Source: an uncultured Candidatus Actinomarina sp.
GTDB lineage: Bacteria; Actinomycetota; Acidimicrobiia; Actinomarinales; Actinomarinaceae
DNA length: 40,639 bases
NCBI GenBank assembly: GCA_902619825.1
Contig: CACNFT010000007.1
Coordinates: 1-40,639, forward strand
Direction of reading: 5' to 3'
In this document: one piece after another, positions 7,899 to 15,697 of the stretch
Layout: the number at the start of each line of letters is the position of its first letter
Position numbering within the stretch: the first letter of the stretch is position 1
The notes under the pieces: generated by a model
What the model was told of the DNA's origin: nothing
The model's input: the letters and a program-made list of their open reading frames with translations, nothing else
Databases searched by the model: none
Made by a program: the position numbers and the translations under genes

Positions 7899-8333
7899 AT
7901 GAATTCAAAAGTTGATTTTGCAGCTGGTGGCATTGTTTTAATTGACGACAAGATACTGCTGGTAAAAAATAGATTAAGTGAAGAATATGAGGCTGATTAC
8001 GATTCTGGATTTTGGGGTTACCCAAAAGGTCATTTAAACGATCAAGAAACACCAATAAAAGCTGCAGAAAGAGAGGTTTATGAAGAAACTGGTTTTAAAG
8101 TTTCTGCTGTTGGAAAAAAACCTATTGCAGAATCCCGTTATGAGATAAAAAAAGATGGTAAACCAGTTAAAAAAACTGTCTGGTTTTATGAAATGAATGT
8201 TGTTGAAAGTTTCTCAAAAGAGCCTGATGATGAAATAGAGGAGATTGCCATTGTTCCCTTTGAAGAGGCCTTTGAATTATTAGCATATGAAGAAGATAAA
8301 AAAATTTTAAAATATGTATTCAACAGAAAATAA
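7899..8333 (+). CDS. Nudix hydrolase (MutT4-like by position)
   Basis: 144 residues with a complete Nudix box at 44-66: G44, E50, then REVYEETGF (58-66), fitting GX5EX7REUXEEXGU. These residues bind Mg and cleave a nucleoside diphosphate linked to another group. The N-terminus VDFAAGGIVLIDDKILLVKN is typical of the fold. The substrate cannot be read from the sequence. In actinobacteria the Nudix gene divergent from pcnA is mutT4 (Rv3908), and this gene occupies the same place. Its last 20 bases overlap the following acetyltransferase gene. Confidence 0.9.
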   Translation: MNSKVDFAAGGIVLIDDKILLVKNRLSEEYEADYDSGFWGYPKGHLNDQETPIKAAEREVYEETGFKVSAVGKKPIAESRYEIKKDGKPVKKTVWFYEMNVVESFSKEPDDEIEEIAIVPFEEAFELLAYEEDKKILKYVFNRK

Positions 8334-9021
8334 AAAGATTCATTACTTTTACAACGGAATATTTTATACAAGGAGTATTAATGAATTTGTTAATGATATA
8401 TTGTTCCAGAAAATTTATGGAGGAGAGGGTCTTTTAAAAAAAATATTAAAAATATCAAAAAATTCAAACATTAGTTTTAGTTCGTCAATGGTAAATGAAA
8501 ATTCAATTAAACCCTGGATTAAATCAGGATGGACCATTAATCATAAATTAAATGTTTGTGTATTAAACCTTAGAAATTCAAACCACAGATATCCGAGTGA
8601 CAATAAACATATAGAAATTAAAAAACTTGAACATAAGGATATAGAATATTTGCTTGAATTAGATCATAAAATATTTGAAGATTATTGGAAAAATTCTAAA
8701 TCAAGTCTTGAGGAAACTATGAAGAGCTGTAACAACAATTATTTATTTAAAAGTGGAGGCGAAAATAACCTTGATGGTTATGCAATTTTAGGAGAGACTA
8801 GAAAGTTTACATATCTTCAACGAATAGGAATAGTAAAGAGCTCTCAAGGATTGGGTCTTGGAAATAATTTACTTAATTGTGTAATTAGTTTTGCTGTTGA
8901 AAAAAAGTTTATAAATATGAAACTTAATACCCAAAGTGACAATATTGCCGCTCTAAATCTCTATAAAAAAAACAAATTCGAGATTTCACCAAGGAAGCTT
9001 GTAATTATGAAAACTTCATGA
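8314..9021 (+). CDS. GNAT-family N-acetyltransferase
   Basis: 235 residues. The C-terminal part (about 95-235) is a GNAT fold. IEIKKLEHKDIEYLLELDHKIF is its first strand-helix unit. LQRIGIVKSSQGLGLGNNLL is motif A, with the SQGLGLG pyrophosphate loop for acetyl-CoA. MKLNTQSDNIAALNLYKKNKFEI is motif B. The N-terminal 90 residues are not clearly recognisable and may be a degenerate second GNAT half. The acceptor substrate is unknown. The start is the ATG inside the end of the Nudix gene (20-base overlap); no later Met fits before the domain. In other actinobacteria this slot holds a large membrane protein and murJ, so this is a local replacement. Confidence 0.78.
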   Translation: MYSTENKKIHYFYNGIFYTRSINEFVNDILFQKIYGGEGLLKKILKISKNSNISFSSSMVNENSIKPWIKSGWTINHKLNVCVLNLRNSNHRYPSDNKHIEIKKLEHKDIEYLLELDHKIFEDYWKNSKSSLEETMKSCNNNYLFKSGGENNLDGYAILGETRKFTYLQRIGIVKSSQGLGLGNNLLNCVISFAVEKKFINMKLNTQSDNIAALNLYKKNKFEISPRKLVIMKTS

Positions 9022-9049
9022 ATAGTTTTACATAGCTTATGATTAACTT

Positions 9050-9334
9050 ATGGAAGAAGATAGCTTTGTTGAATCGGTTGAGAGCTTAATAAAAAGTGTA
9101 AAAGATCTTATTGTTCGACCTGTAAAAAGACTTACTGGTTTTGCATCTTTAGGTTTACTACTTGTTGTATTATTAATCACTGCAGTAATATTTTTATTCT
9201 CAGGAATATTAAAGATTATGCAAGGACTTGGTCTTTTACTAGGCGTTAACCCTACTGGATTTGCAATGGGTGCACTCGGCTTAGTATTTATGATTTTGTC
9301 ATTGAATAGTTACAGAAAGAAAAAAAATGGATGA
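9050..9334 (+). CDS. Small two-helix membrane protein (94 aa)
   Basis: The N-terminal 30 residues are an amphipathic, acidic-to-basic segment (MEEDSFVESVESLIKSVKDL). Two hydrophobic segments follow at about 32-52 and 64-85, and a basic tail (SYRKKKNG). It looks like a membrane protein with both ends cytosolic. I do not recognise a family. It overlaps trxB by eight bases, so they are translated as a pair. A TATGAT hexamer six bases before the ATG and no Shine-Dalgarno site suggest a leaderless start and a new transcript here. Its position corresponds to the sigma/anti-sigma or murJ slot in larger actinobacterial genomes. Confidence 0.75.
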   Translation: MEEDSFVESVESLIKSVKDLIVRPVKRLTGFASLGLLLVVLLITAVIFLFSGILKIMQGLGLLLGVNPTGFAMGALGLVFMILSLNSYRKKKNG

Positions 9335-10241
9335 TTTAGCAATAATTGGTTCTGGTCCTGCTGGGTATACAGCTGGAATTTATGCTGCAAGGGCTAACCT
9401 GGAACCAGTCTTATTTGAAGGGTTAGAATCTGGTGGACAGTTAATGCTCACTACAGATGTTGAAAATTATCCAGGTTTTGATCAAGGAATTATGGGTCCT
9501 GAAATGATGCAGGTCTTTAAAAATCAAGCTGAAAGGTTTGGAACAAAAATTTTAACTGAGACTGTAGATTCAATAGAAAAGATTGAAAATGGATTTAAGC
9601 TAACAACTTCGAAAAATACTTATGAGTTCAAAACTGTAATTATTTCATCTGGAGCATCGGCGAACTGGCTTGATGTAAAGGGAGAAAAAGAGCTACAAGG
9701 ACATGGTGTTTCGGCTTGTGCGACTTGTGACGGTTTCTTTTTCAAAGATAAAAATGTAATAGTTGTCGGTGGAGGAGATTCAGCTATGGAGGAAGCTTTA
9801 TTTCTAACTAAATTCGTAAAAAATGTAACTGTTGTCCATAGAAGAGATTCATTTAGAGCAAGTAAAATTATGCAAGACAGGGTACTAAGTCACGACCAAA
9901 TTGATGTCTCATGGAACAAAGAAGTTGTGGAAATTAAAGGTGAGAGTCAAGTTTCATCTGTTCTTCTCAAAGATAGTCAAACAAACGAAATGGAAGAAAA
10001 AGAAATTGATGGAGTTTTCATAGCTATAGGACACACACCAAATGTAAGTTTTTTAAATGGATTTCTAGAGCTTGATGAAAAAGGATATATAAAGACTGGG
10101 TCTACTACTGCTACCAGTACTAGCGTCCCTGGTGTCTTTGCAGCAGGAGATGTTGCTGACTCAATTTATAGACAAGCCGTAACTGCAGCCGGTACCGGAT
10201 GCCAAGCAGCAATTGATGCTGAAAGGTGGCTTGAAAATTAA
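9327..10241 (+). CDS. trxB: Thioredoxin reductase
   Basis: 304 residues, normal for low-molecular-weight TrxR. The FAD site is IIGSGPAGYTAGIYAARA (6-23). The redox-active disulfide is C131-A-T-C134 in SACATCDGFFFK. The NADPH loop is VVGGGDSAMEEALFL (146-160). The C-terminal FAD contact is GVFAAGDVADS. It transfers electrons from NADPH to thioredoxin. The usual actinobacterial neighbour trxA is missing between this gene and the cwlM-like gene, so thioredoxin must be encoded elsewhere. The start codon lies inside the upstream small membrane-protein gene and the 3' end overlaps the next gene. Confidence 0.96.
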   Translation: MDDLAIIGSGPAGYTAGIYAARANLEPVLFEGLESGGQLMLTTDVENYPGFDQGIMGPEMMQVFKNQAERFGTKILTETVDSIEKIENGFKLTTSKNTYEFKTVIISSGASANWLDVKGEKELQGHGVSACATCDGFFFKDKNVIVVGGGDSAMEEALFLTKFVKNVTVVHRRDSFRASKIMQDRVLSHDQIDVSWNKEVVEIKGESQVSSVLLKDSQTNEMEEKEIDGVFIAIGHTPNVSFLNGFLELDEKGYIKTGSTTATSTSVPGVFAAGDVADSIYRQAVTAAGTGCQAAIDAERWLEN

Positions 10242-11181
10242 ATTTGATTTATCTTCTATTGTTGATAACTTATCAAATGAAGAAGTTGAAGACTTAAAAA
10301 ATAAATTAAATTATGTTGGCTACTCAACCAATCAAGATATTAGCGAGTTAAAAACAGTTGTTGAAATATTTGTCGATGACAATAATTTAGAAAACATAAA
10401 CAACAAAGAAGATCTTTGGAAAGAGCTCATTAATTTTGGATATAAACTTGGAGACAGAATATTAAGTTTTAATACTAAAGAACTCTATGGTTCAGATGTT
10501 GAAGAACTCCAAGAACTTTTATCAAGAATGGGTTTTTATTCCGAACCCATCAACGGAATATATTCAAATTCTGTTGTTGAAGCTGTAACAAGATTCCAAG
10601 AAAACAGAGGCTTAACTATTGATGGGGTGGTTGGGCTTAATACTGTTTATGAAATTAGAAATTTGGTAAGGCCTGGTCAAGATATCTCATTAAACGAAGC
10701 AATGAAGTCAATATCACCAAATCTTACTACTGGAACAATAGGTTTTAATGTTTGTTTTGATATTCCAAATTTAGGAACTTACAAAGAACAAATAAAATTT
10801 TATGATCAGATAAAAAAGAGTTGCATAAATCATGGAATTATTTCGATATTTGCATCAGAAATTAATGAAGAACTAAATCTTGAAAACAAAATTCAATATA
10901 TTAACAATCTTCAACCAACTTTATTTGTTTCATTTAATAACTCAGAAGAAGAATCAGTTAATTTCTTTAAAGGAAGGTTTTCTGAGAGTGTTGTTGGAAA
11001 AAAAGTTGCAGAACATTTATCTGAAACTTTGAAAATTGAATCAATAGGTAAGTCCTCAAACATTCTTAAAGAAACAAAATCAGTTGGAGTCGTCATAAAT
11101 GGTAAATTTTACCAAAAATTAGAAATTGATAATTTAATACAATCATTGGTTGATTCTTTAAAGAATCAATTTGAAAACTAA
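10216..11181 (+). CDS. CwlM-like peptidoglycan-binding protein with degenerate amidase domain
   Basis: About 321 residues. The order of parts matches CwlM: a weak peptidoglycan-binding-like repeat (about 12-75), a clear PG_binding_1 repeat with VEELQELLSRMGFYSEPING and VVEAVTRFQENRGLTIDGVVG (about 90-150), then an Amidase_3-like domain (about 170-320). The zinc ligands of active amidases are missing. The DPGHGG motif is replaced by FDIPNLGTY and the SIHAN motif by VSFNNS. It is therefore probably a cytosolic regulator or scaffold rather than a hydrolase, as known for mycobacterial CwlM, which activates MurA. There is no signal peptide. The start is uncertain: ATG 10216, or TTG 10231 preceded by AAAGG. 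It overlaps trxB and, at its 3' end, the convergent parB by four bases. Confidence 0.75.
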   Translation: MLKGGLKIKFDLSSIVDNLSNEEVEDLKNKLNYVGYSTNQDISELKTVVEIFVDDNNLENINNKEDLWKELINFGYKLGDRILSFNTKELYGSDVEELQELLSRMGFYSEPINGIYSNSVVEAVTRFQENRGLTIDGVVGLNTVYEIRNLVRPGQDISLNEAMKSISPNLTTGTIGFNVCFDIPNLGTYKEQIKFYDQIKKSCINHGIISIFASEINEELNLENKIQYINNLQPTLFVSFNNSEEESVNFFKGRFSESVVGKKVAEHLSETLKIESIGKSSNILKETKSVGVVINGKFYQKLEIDNLIQSLVDSLKNQFEN

Positions 11182-11975
11182 TTTATTTTATTAACAAACT
11201 TATCTAGCTTATCTTTTGAATCAAAGGTAAAAGATAACTTGTACTTTTCTTTGCTTTTATTTATTTTTACTTTTGATCCTGTTTTGTCCTCAAAAAAGTT
11301 TTTATAGTGAGTGACTTCTTGATCAGAAATTTTCTCAATACTAAGATCTCTTACTTTATCTTCTACCGCCCTACTTGAAAGCTTCAGAGAAATAATTTCA
11401 TTTAGAATAGAGTTTTGTAAATTAAATTCTAAATTAATGAGTGGACGTACTTGCCCCATTGAGACTTTTTCTTCTTTTAGAGCTTGATAAACTGTTTCAC
11501 TTAAATTTGTTAAACGTAGAATATTAGAAACGTGTGCTCTGCTTTTACCAACCAGTAGTCCTATTTCTTCAGGGCTTAGATTGAACTTTTCTGATATTTC
11601 TTTATATCCCATTGCCTCATCAATATGGTTTAATCTTTCTCTTTGAATGTTCTCAACCAGGCCAACAATTGCTGCGTCTCTCTCGCTAATGTCTTTTATG
11701 AGACAAGGTACTTTTTCTAGGCCGACCATTTTTGATGCTCTTAGTCTTCTCTCTCCAGCAATTAACTTATATTTATTTGGCTCCACTTCTTGAACAATTA
11801 GTGGCTGAAGTAAGCCATTTTTTTGGATTGAATTTTTTAACTCATTTAGTTTATTTTCGTCGAATGTTGTTCTTGCCTGAGAATTGCTCTCACTAATATT
11901 TTGGACATTTATTTCTCTTACCTTATATTCTCTTACATTTGTATCAGTTATAAGACTGCTCAATGATCTTTTCAT
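11178..11975 (-). CDS. parB: Chromosome-partitioning protein ParB (CTPase clamp)
   Basis: 265 residues. The N-terminal ParB/Srx-like CTP-binding domain contains LIAGERRLRASKMVGL (71-86) and the second box ENIQRERLNHIDEAMGY (108-124). The helix-turn-helix (about 125-160) has LSPEEIGLLVGKSRAHVSNILRL. The C-terminal 60 residues form the dimerisation region. ParB loads at parS and spreads as a sliding clamp, organising the origin. A perfect parS lies about 810 bases away inside rsmG. The coding region overlaps the end of parA by 32 bases and the convergent cwlM-like gene by four. Confidence 0.95.
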   Translation of the reverse strand: MKRSLSSLITDTNVREYKVREINVQNISESNSQARTTFDENKLNELKNSIQKNGLLQPLIVQEVEPNKYKLIAGERRLRASKMVGLEKVPCLIKDISERDAAIVGLVENIQRERLNHIDEAMGYKEISEKFNLSPEEIGLLVGKSRAHVSNILRLTNLSETVYQALKEEKVSMGQVRPLINLEFNLQNSILNEIISLKLSSRAVEDKVRDLSIEKISDQEVTHYKNFFEDKTGSKVKINKSKEKYKLSFTFDSKDKLDKFVNKIN

Positions 11976-12729
11976 TAATATTCATCCTTTCTAATAATTC
12001 ATTAGCTAATTGATAAAACTCTTTTTTCGATTTGTTGTCATTGGTAAAGTCTTCAACGGTTTTTAAATAATATGGGCTATCAGCAACATCTGCAGAGCTT
12101 GAAACTTTTGTATCTAAGAGTTTATCTGCCAACAAATACTCAAGTTCTTTTTCAAAATCAAGATAGCTTGATCTTCCACTTTCTATTTGGTTTAATACAA
12201 CACCCAGGAAAACGGGGTTAACTTTTATTTGTTTTGAAATTGTTTCTTTTGCAAAAGACATTGCTTGAGAAACTCCTTCTATTGCTAAAAATTCTGGTTT
12301 TGTTGGTATTAAATAGAAATCAGAAGCACACAATGCTTCTTGTACAAGTGAGCTCATTGTTGGAGGTGTATCAAAAATTACTATATCAAAGTCTTTAAAA
12401 ACGAACGATTGCAGAGCTTTTGCTAGAACAGAACCTCCGATTATTTTTTCATTATTAAATTTTAAAATAGATTCATTTGAGGGAATTAAGGCTAAATTAT
12501 CACCAAGAAAAGGGATTTCTTTTTCCAATTTTCCTTCCATAAGATCCTGTGAAGTAAGTATTGATTTTTTTTGTTTATCAAAATCAAGATAAGTTGACGT
12601 ATTACCTTGTGGGTCTAAATCAACAATTAGTGTTTTTATTCCATTATTTGAATATATTTTTGCAATATTTACAACAATAGTGGTTTTTCCAACACCGCCC
12701 TTTTGACATAATATCGATAAAGATTTCAC
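11944..12729 (-). CDS. parA: Chromosome-partitioning ATPase ParA (Soj)
   Basis: 261 residues. The deviant Walker A motif is KGGVGKTT (10-17), followed by VDLDPQGNTSTYL (switch I region) and VIFDTPPTMS (Walker B). It is an ATP-dependent dimer that binds DNA non-specifically and moves ParB-parS complexes. The start codon is GTG at 12729, overlapping the rsmG stop in a GTGA arrangement, so translation is coupled. The 3' end overlaps parB by 32 bases. Confidence 0.96.
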   Translation of the reverse strand: MKSLSILCQKGGVGKTTIVVNIAKIYSNNGIKTLIVDLDPQGNTSTYLDFDKQKKSILTSQDLMEGKLEKEIPFLGDNLALIPSNESILKFNNEKIIGGSVLAKALQSFVFKDFDIVIFDTPPTMSSLVQEALCASDFYLIPTKPEFLAIEGVSQAMSFAKETISKQIKVNPVFLGVVLNQIESGRSSYLDFEKELEYLLADKLLDTKVSSSADVADSPYYLKTVEDFTNDNKSKKEFYQLANELLERMNINEKIIEQSYN

Positions 12730-13343
12730 ATATCAGTTATAACATCTATATAACGAAAATTATTTTTATTTATGAGAAACTTTTCTTGTTTCACGTGAAA
12801 CATTGAATTAAATATTTCTGATGATTGAGAGTTAGATGAGACAAATATTGCTAAATTATTATCATTGAGTTGTTTTTTTTCTAATGTTTTCAGAATATTA
12901 GAGGTTGAAACGTAGCATCTCATTACGATTATTGAGTTTTTTGCCTCTTTTAGAATTGTTTTTGCATCTTTTTTTATAGGTTTAGCATTGTTCAAATTTA
13001 AAATTTTTACTAATCTTTCCAGTTCATATATTCTTTTTTGTTTGTTGTCTACTAATGAAACATTTGTTTTGTTTACAATTGAGATGGGTATTCCGGGTAT
13101 TCCGGCTCCTGTCCCAAGATCAATAATTTCACATTCACTTAAATTTTTGAATTTTTTAATTAATTTTGCAAAATAAAGTGAGTGAATTATAAATTCATCC
13201 CAAATAAATTGATCTGTTTTTTTACTAATTAAGCCCGTTTTTATGGCAGTATTTTTTAGCCATTCATGATATTCAAATAATTTATCTTGATGATTTTTAA
13301 AGTCGTCTAAACCCCACTCTGGTATCTGGGGTTCAAAATTCAT
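12726..13343 (-). CDS. rsmG: 16S rRNA (guanine-527-N7) methyltransferase
   Basis: 205 residues, the normal size. The SAM-binding motif is CEIIDLGTGAGIPGIPISIV, followed by SLVDNKQKRIYELERLVK, the acidic end of strand 2. N-terminal FIWDEFIIHSLYFAKLIK resembles the family signature around RHILDS. It methylates G527 of 16S rRNA. The segment MFHVKQEKF near the C-terminus is encoded by the parS element, an arrangement common where rsmG precedes parA. The gene overlaps jag and parA by four bases each. Confidence 0.94.
   Translation of the reverse strand: MNFEPQIPEWGLDDFKNHQDKLFEYHEWLKNTAIKTGLISKKTDQFIWDEFIIHSLYFAKLIKKFKNLSECEIIDLGTGAGIPGIPISIVNKTNVSLVDNKQKRIYELERLVKILNLNNAKPIKKDAKTILKEAKNSIIVMRCYVSTSNILKTLEKKQLNDNNLAIFVSSNSQSSEIFNSMFHVKQEKFLINKNNFRYIDVITDM
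12787..12802. other. parS centromere site, perfect consensus, inside rsmG
   Basis: The 16-base palindrome TGTTTCACGTGAAACA matches the bacterial parS consensus at every position. It lies in the rsmG coding sequence, about 60 bases upstream of the parA start and roughly 3 kb from dnaA. It is the ParB loading site. I saw no second perfect copy in the window by eye. Confidence 0.95.
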
Positions 13344-14092
13344 TCTTCTTCGTTGCTACTAGGTGCAAAAACTACTGATCTATATGGCTCTCTACCTTCA
13401 GAATATGATCTAATTCCATCTATTTCTGCAACAGCATCATGAAGGGTCTTTCTGTCTACAGAGTTCATTGGTTCGAGCATAACTTCCTGTTTGTCCTCTA
13501 ATATTTGTTTAGTAAGTCTCTCAGCATAAATTGTTAGAGCCTCTTTCCTTTTTAAAGCATAATCTGCGACATCAAGTCTTAGTCTTGTTCCAGCACCTGT
13601 TTTTCTTTGAACTGCTGTTCGTGTTAGTTCATGAAGTGACCGAATAATAATTCCTTTTTCCCCTACAAGGGCTTCGGTTTGTTCTCCTTTAACGTTTACA
13701 ACAAGATTTTTATCTTCAACTTCACCTTCAACTTTTCCATCAAGCCCAAAAGAGTTAATTAGTCCTTGTAAAAAGTCAACAGATACCTTTAATTGTTCAT
13801 TGGGGTCTGCTTCAACCCTTGGTTTTTTTGGCTCATAGCTTCTTTTTTCTCTTTTTCTATTGTCTCTTTTGTTCCTTTGTTTGTATTGTCTTGAGTTGTT
13901 GTTTTTAAACCCAGATCTAACTGAGATTCTTACAAGGGCTTTTGTTCCTCCAACTCCAAAAACTCCGCCTTCGGGTTCGCGTAAAATACTTATGTTGGCT
14001 TCAGTTGCATCCTCTAAATTAAGCTCTTTCAAACCTGCTTTAATTGCATCATCAATGGTTTTTGCTTCAACCTCTACCCACTTGTCTGACAT
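13340..14092 (-). CDS. jag: KhpB/Jag RNA-binding protein
   Basis: 250 residues with the complete Jag layout. The Jag_N domain (about 1-57) contains VEVEAKTIDDAIKAGLKEL and EPEGGVFGVGGTKALVRI. A very basic linker (about 62-92) is rich in R, K, N and Q. The KH domain (about 95-170) has NLVVNVKGEQTEALVGEKGI. The R3H domain has SVDRKTLHDAVAEIDGIRSYSEGREPYRSVV. It binds RNA as a partner of KhpA and is linked to cell-wall growth and division in Gram-positive bacteria. It sits directly after yidC, sharing one base with it, as in most bacteria with this operon. Confidence 0.94.
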   Translation of the reverse strand: MSDKWVEVEAKTIDDAIKAGLKELNLEDATEANISILREPEGGVFGVGGTKALVRISVRSGFKNNNSRQYKQRNKRDNRKREKRSYEPKKPRVEADPNEQLKVSVDFLQGLINSFGLDGKVEGEVEDKNLVVNVKGEQTEALVGEKGIIIRSLHELTRTAVQRKTGAGTRLRLDVADYALKRKEALTIYAERLTKQILEDKQEVMLEPMNSVDRKTLHDAVAEIDGIRSYSEGREPYRSVVFAPSSNEEE

Positions 14093-14910
14093 TATTTTCT
14101 CCTTCTTTTTTTTCTGTTTTTGCGAGGATCTTCTTGCTGCTTGGTTTCTGGTGTTTCCTCGTTCTCTTCGTTATCTTTTTCAGTTTTATCACTTTTGTCC
14201 TCTTTATCTTCTATACGAATAATTAAGGCTTGTTGACCAATTCTGAAAATATTTCCTGTTAAGAAATATACGACAAGACCTGAAGGCAAAGTCCAGGAAA
14301 TGAACCCGAAAAATATTGGCATAACCTTTCCAATCATTTGCATTTGCTGTGCTTGTGGGTTGTCGCTTTTTCCTTGTTTCTTTGTAATTTGTTGTTGTTG
14401 AAATAGTGCGGTTGCAACAACCATTAAAATAAGAACAATGTATGGAACTCTTTCTACCCATCCTGATATTTCAGATGCAGGTATTTGAAGATCCATGTTA
14501 AAGAAAAGAATGTTTATATTGTTTTCTAGATCTGAAAATAAAGATTCAGATTTTGGTATAAACAAGAGCGGTTCTCTCAACACTCTAAACAAAGCAAACC
14601 AAACTGGCATTTGTACCAATAAAGGAACAACGCAACCAAGCGGGTTGATTCCTTTTTCTTTGTAAAAAGCTGCTATTTCTTTGTTTAATTCTTCTTTATT
14701 GTCTTTATGTTTTTTCTGTAACTTCTTTAGCTCTGGTTGAACATCTTGCATTCTTTTGGTAGACCTCGTCTGCCTAAGAGTTAGTGGGAAAATAATTATA
14801 TTAATTATGACCGTCAAAATGGCTATGGAAATCCCATATGAGGGGACATATCCGTAAACAAATGAAAGCAAAAAGCCAATAGCTAGTGCAAAAGGTTCAA
14901 TTATTGCCAA
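14092..14910 (-). CDS. yidC: Membrane protein insertase YidC/Oxa1
   Basis: 272 residues, the short Oxa1-type form without the large periplasmic domain. The core has a first membrane segment, then IIIFPLTLRQTRSTKRMQDVQPELKK, whose basic residues lie in the hydrophilic groove and cytosolic coiled hairpin. INPLGCVVPLLVQMPVWFALFRVL and three further membrane segments follow. The C-terminus is highly charged and ends RKNRKKRRRK, a probable ribosome-binding tail. It inserts and folds membrane proteins with or without SecYEG. It overlaps yidD by ten bases. There is no lipoprotein signal at the N-terminus, unlike many Gram-positive YidC proteins. Confidence 0.95.
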   Translation of the reverse strand: MAIIEPFALAIGFLLSFVYGYVPSYGISIAILTVIINIIIFPLTLRQTRSTKRMQDVQPELKKLQKKHKDNKEELNKEIAAFYKEKGINPLGCVVPLLVQMPVWFALFRVLREPLLFIPKSESLFSDLENNINILFFNMDLQIPASEISGWVERVPYIVLILMVVATALFQQQQITKKQGKSDNPQAQQMQMIGKVMPIFFGFISWTLPSGLVVYFLTGNIFRIGQQALIIRIEDKEDKSDKTEKDNEENEETPETKQQEDPRKNRKKRRRK

Positions 14911-15113
14911 TTTTTACCAAACTTTCTATATACGGGATTACACTTATAAACCCTTTCTATAAAAACAGGGAGAGTCCTAATTAAACCTTTATTTTCAAAG
15001 CTTTCTCTTATCGCGTTCGAACAGGTTGGGTAATATAAACAATTTCCCTGACCAATGCCAAAGAGCCCGAGCAGTGAACGAAACACTGTAAACAAAATGT
15101 TTGTTATCTTCAT
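14901..15113 (-). CDS. yidD: Membrane protein insertion efficiency factor YidD
   Basis: 70 residues. The signature is GQGNCLYYPTCSNAIRESF followed by PVFIERVYKCNPVYRKFG, with the family's conserved cysteines and the C-terminal RV-KCNP segment. A short amphipathic N-terminus precedes it. It aids YidC-dependent insertion. The start overlaps rnpA by four bases and the end overlaps yidC by ten, so all three are translationally coupled. Confidence 0.94.
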   Translation of the reverse strand: MKITNILFTVFRSLLGLFGIGQGNCLYYPTCSNAIRESFENKGLIRTLPVFIERVYKCNPVYRKFGKNWQ

Positions 15114-15433
15114 TTTTTAATTAGTTTGGGATGAGAAGAGATTATTTTTTGTATTTCTAAAATCTTTAAATTTAAGTTTTTTTTTGATCCAATAATATAA
15201 ATATCAAAACTTTCTTTATCTTCTAAACCCCTAACTGCCTCTTTAATCCTTCTTTTAAATTTATTACGCTCTACTGCGGTTGTCTGCTTACTTGAGATGC
15301 TTATACCAAGTCTTGAAACTTTTTCTTGGTTTTTCTCTATATAAACCCTTAATCCTTTTTCAGTAAAACAATTTGTTTCTTTTTTCAGTCTGAAAAAATC
15401 ATTTTTCTTATTCAGTGCAGTAAATCTAACCAA
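15110..15433 (-). CDS. rnpA: Ribonuclease P protein component
   Basis: 107 residues, normal size, very basic. It begins MVRFTALNKKNDFFRL, has the strand LGISISSKQTTAVERNKFKRRIKEAVR containing the RNR-type RNA-binding signature, and a further strand FDIYIIGSK. It binds the RNase P RNA and the 5' leader of precursor tRNAs. It lies five bases downstream of rpmH in the universal rpmH-rnpA pair. Confidence 0.94.
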   Translation of the reverse strand: MVRFTALNKKNDFFRLKKETNCFTEKGLRVYIEKNQEKVSRLGISISSKQTTAVERNKFKRRIKEAVRGLEDKESFDIYIIGSKKNLNLKILEIQKIISSHPKLIKK

Positions 15434-15438
15434 TTAGC

Positions 15439-15573
15439 TTATGCAGAAAGTGTTTTTCTACCTTTTCTTCTTCTTCTTTTAAGAATTTCTCTGCCAGCTC
15501 TGGTGCTCATTCTCGATCTAAAACCGTGTTTTCTACTTCTTTTTCTATTACTAGGTTGATAAGTTCTTTTCAT
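15439..15573 (-). CDS. rpmH: 50S ribosomal protein L34
   Basis: 44 residues starting [20 protein letters not shown] and ending KGRKTLSA, a full-length L34 with 21 Lys/Arg residues. The ATG at 15573 is preceded by AGGAAG at the right distance. It is the first gene of the leftward operon running through rnpA, yidD, yidC, jag, rsmG, parA and parB. Its promoter must lie in the intergenic origin region. Confidence 0.98.
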   Translation of the reverse strand: MKRTYQPSNRKRSRKHGFRSRMSTRAGREILKRRRRKGRKTLSA

Positions 15574-15644
15574 TTTTCTTCCTGTTTAAACACAATATAT
15601 TAAAAAATTATTTAAACAAAGTAAATTAATATTTAATTTAAAAG

Positions 15645-15680
15645 TTCGCGAAAACAAAACCATCTTCGCGAAAACAAAAC
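15645..15680. repeat. Two tandem 20-bp-phased direct repeats in the origin region
   Basis: TTCGCGAAAACAAAAC occurs at 15645-15660 and again at 15665-15680, so the copies are exactly 20 bases apart (two helical turns). Each starts with the eight-base palindrome TTCGCGAA, which stands out in so AT-rich a region. They cover the zone where a -35 element for the TATAAT at 15692 would be. They are likely binding sites for an initiator or repressor. A related GGTTTTGTTGTC lies after dnaA (17160-17171), matching 11 of 12 bases of the complement. Confidence 0.8.
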
Positions 15681-15691
15681 TAACTAGGTTT

Positions 15692-15697
15692 TATAAT
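15692..15697 (+). promoter_or_regulatory. Probable -10 element of the dnaA promoter
   Basis: A perfect TATAAT lies about 150 bases before the probable dnaA start. There is no recognisable -35 hexamer 16-18 bases upstream; that position is inside the second TTCGCGAA repeat, suggesting an activator- or repressor-controlled promoter. This is pattern-based only. Confidence 0.4.

Noticed and set aside
13860-14222. Hydrophobic open frames antisense to jag and yidC
   Set aside because: These arise from AT-rich and basic-coding sequence opposite two well-supported genes with continuous overlaps; there is no ribosome site.
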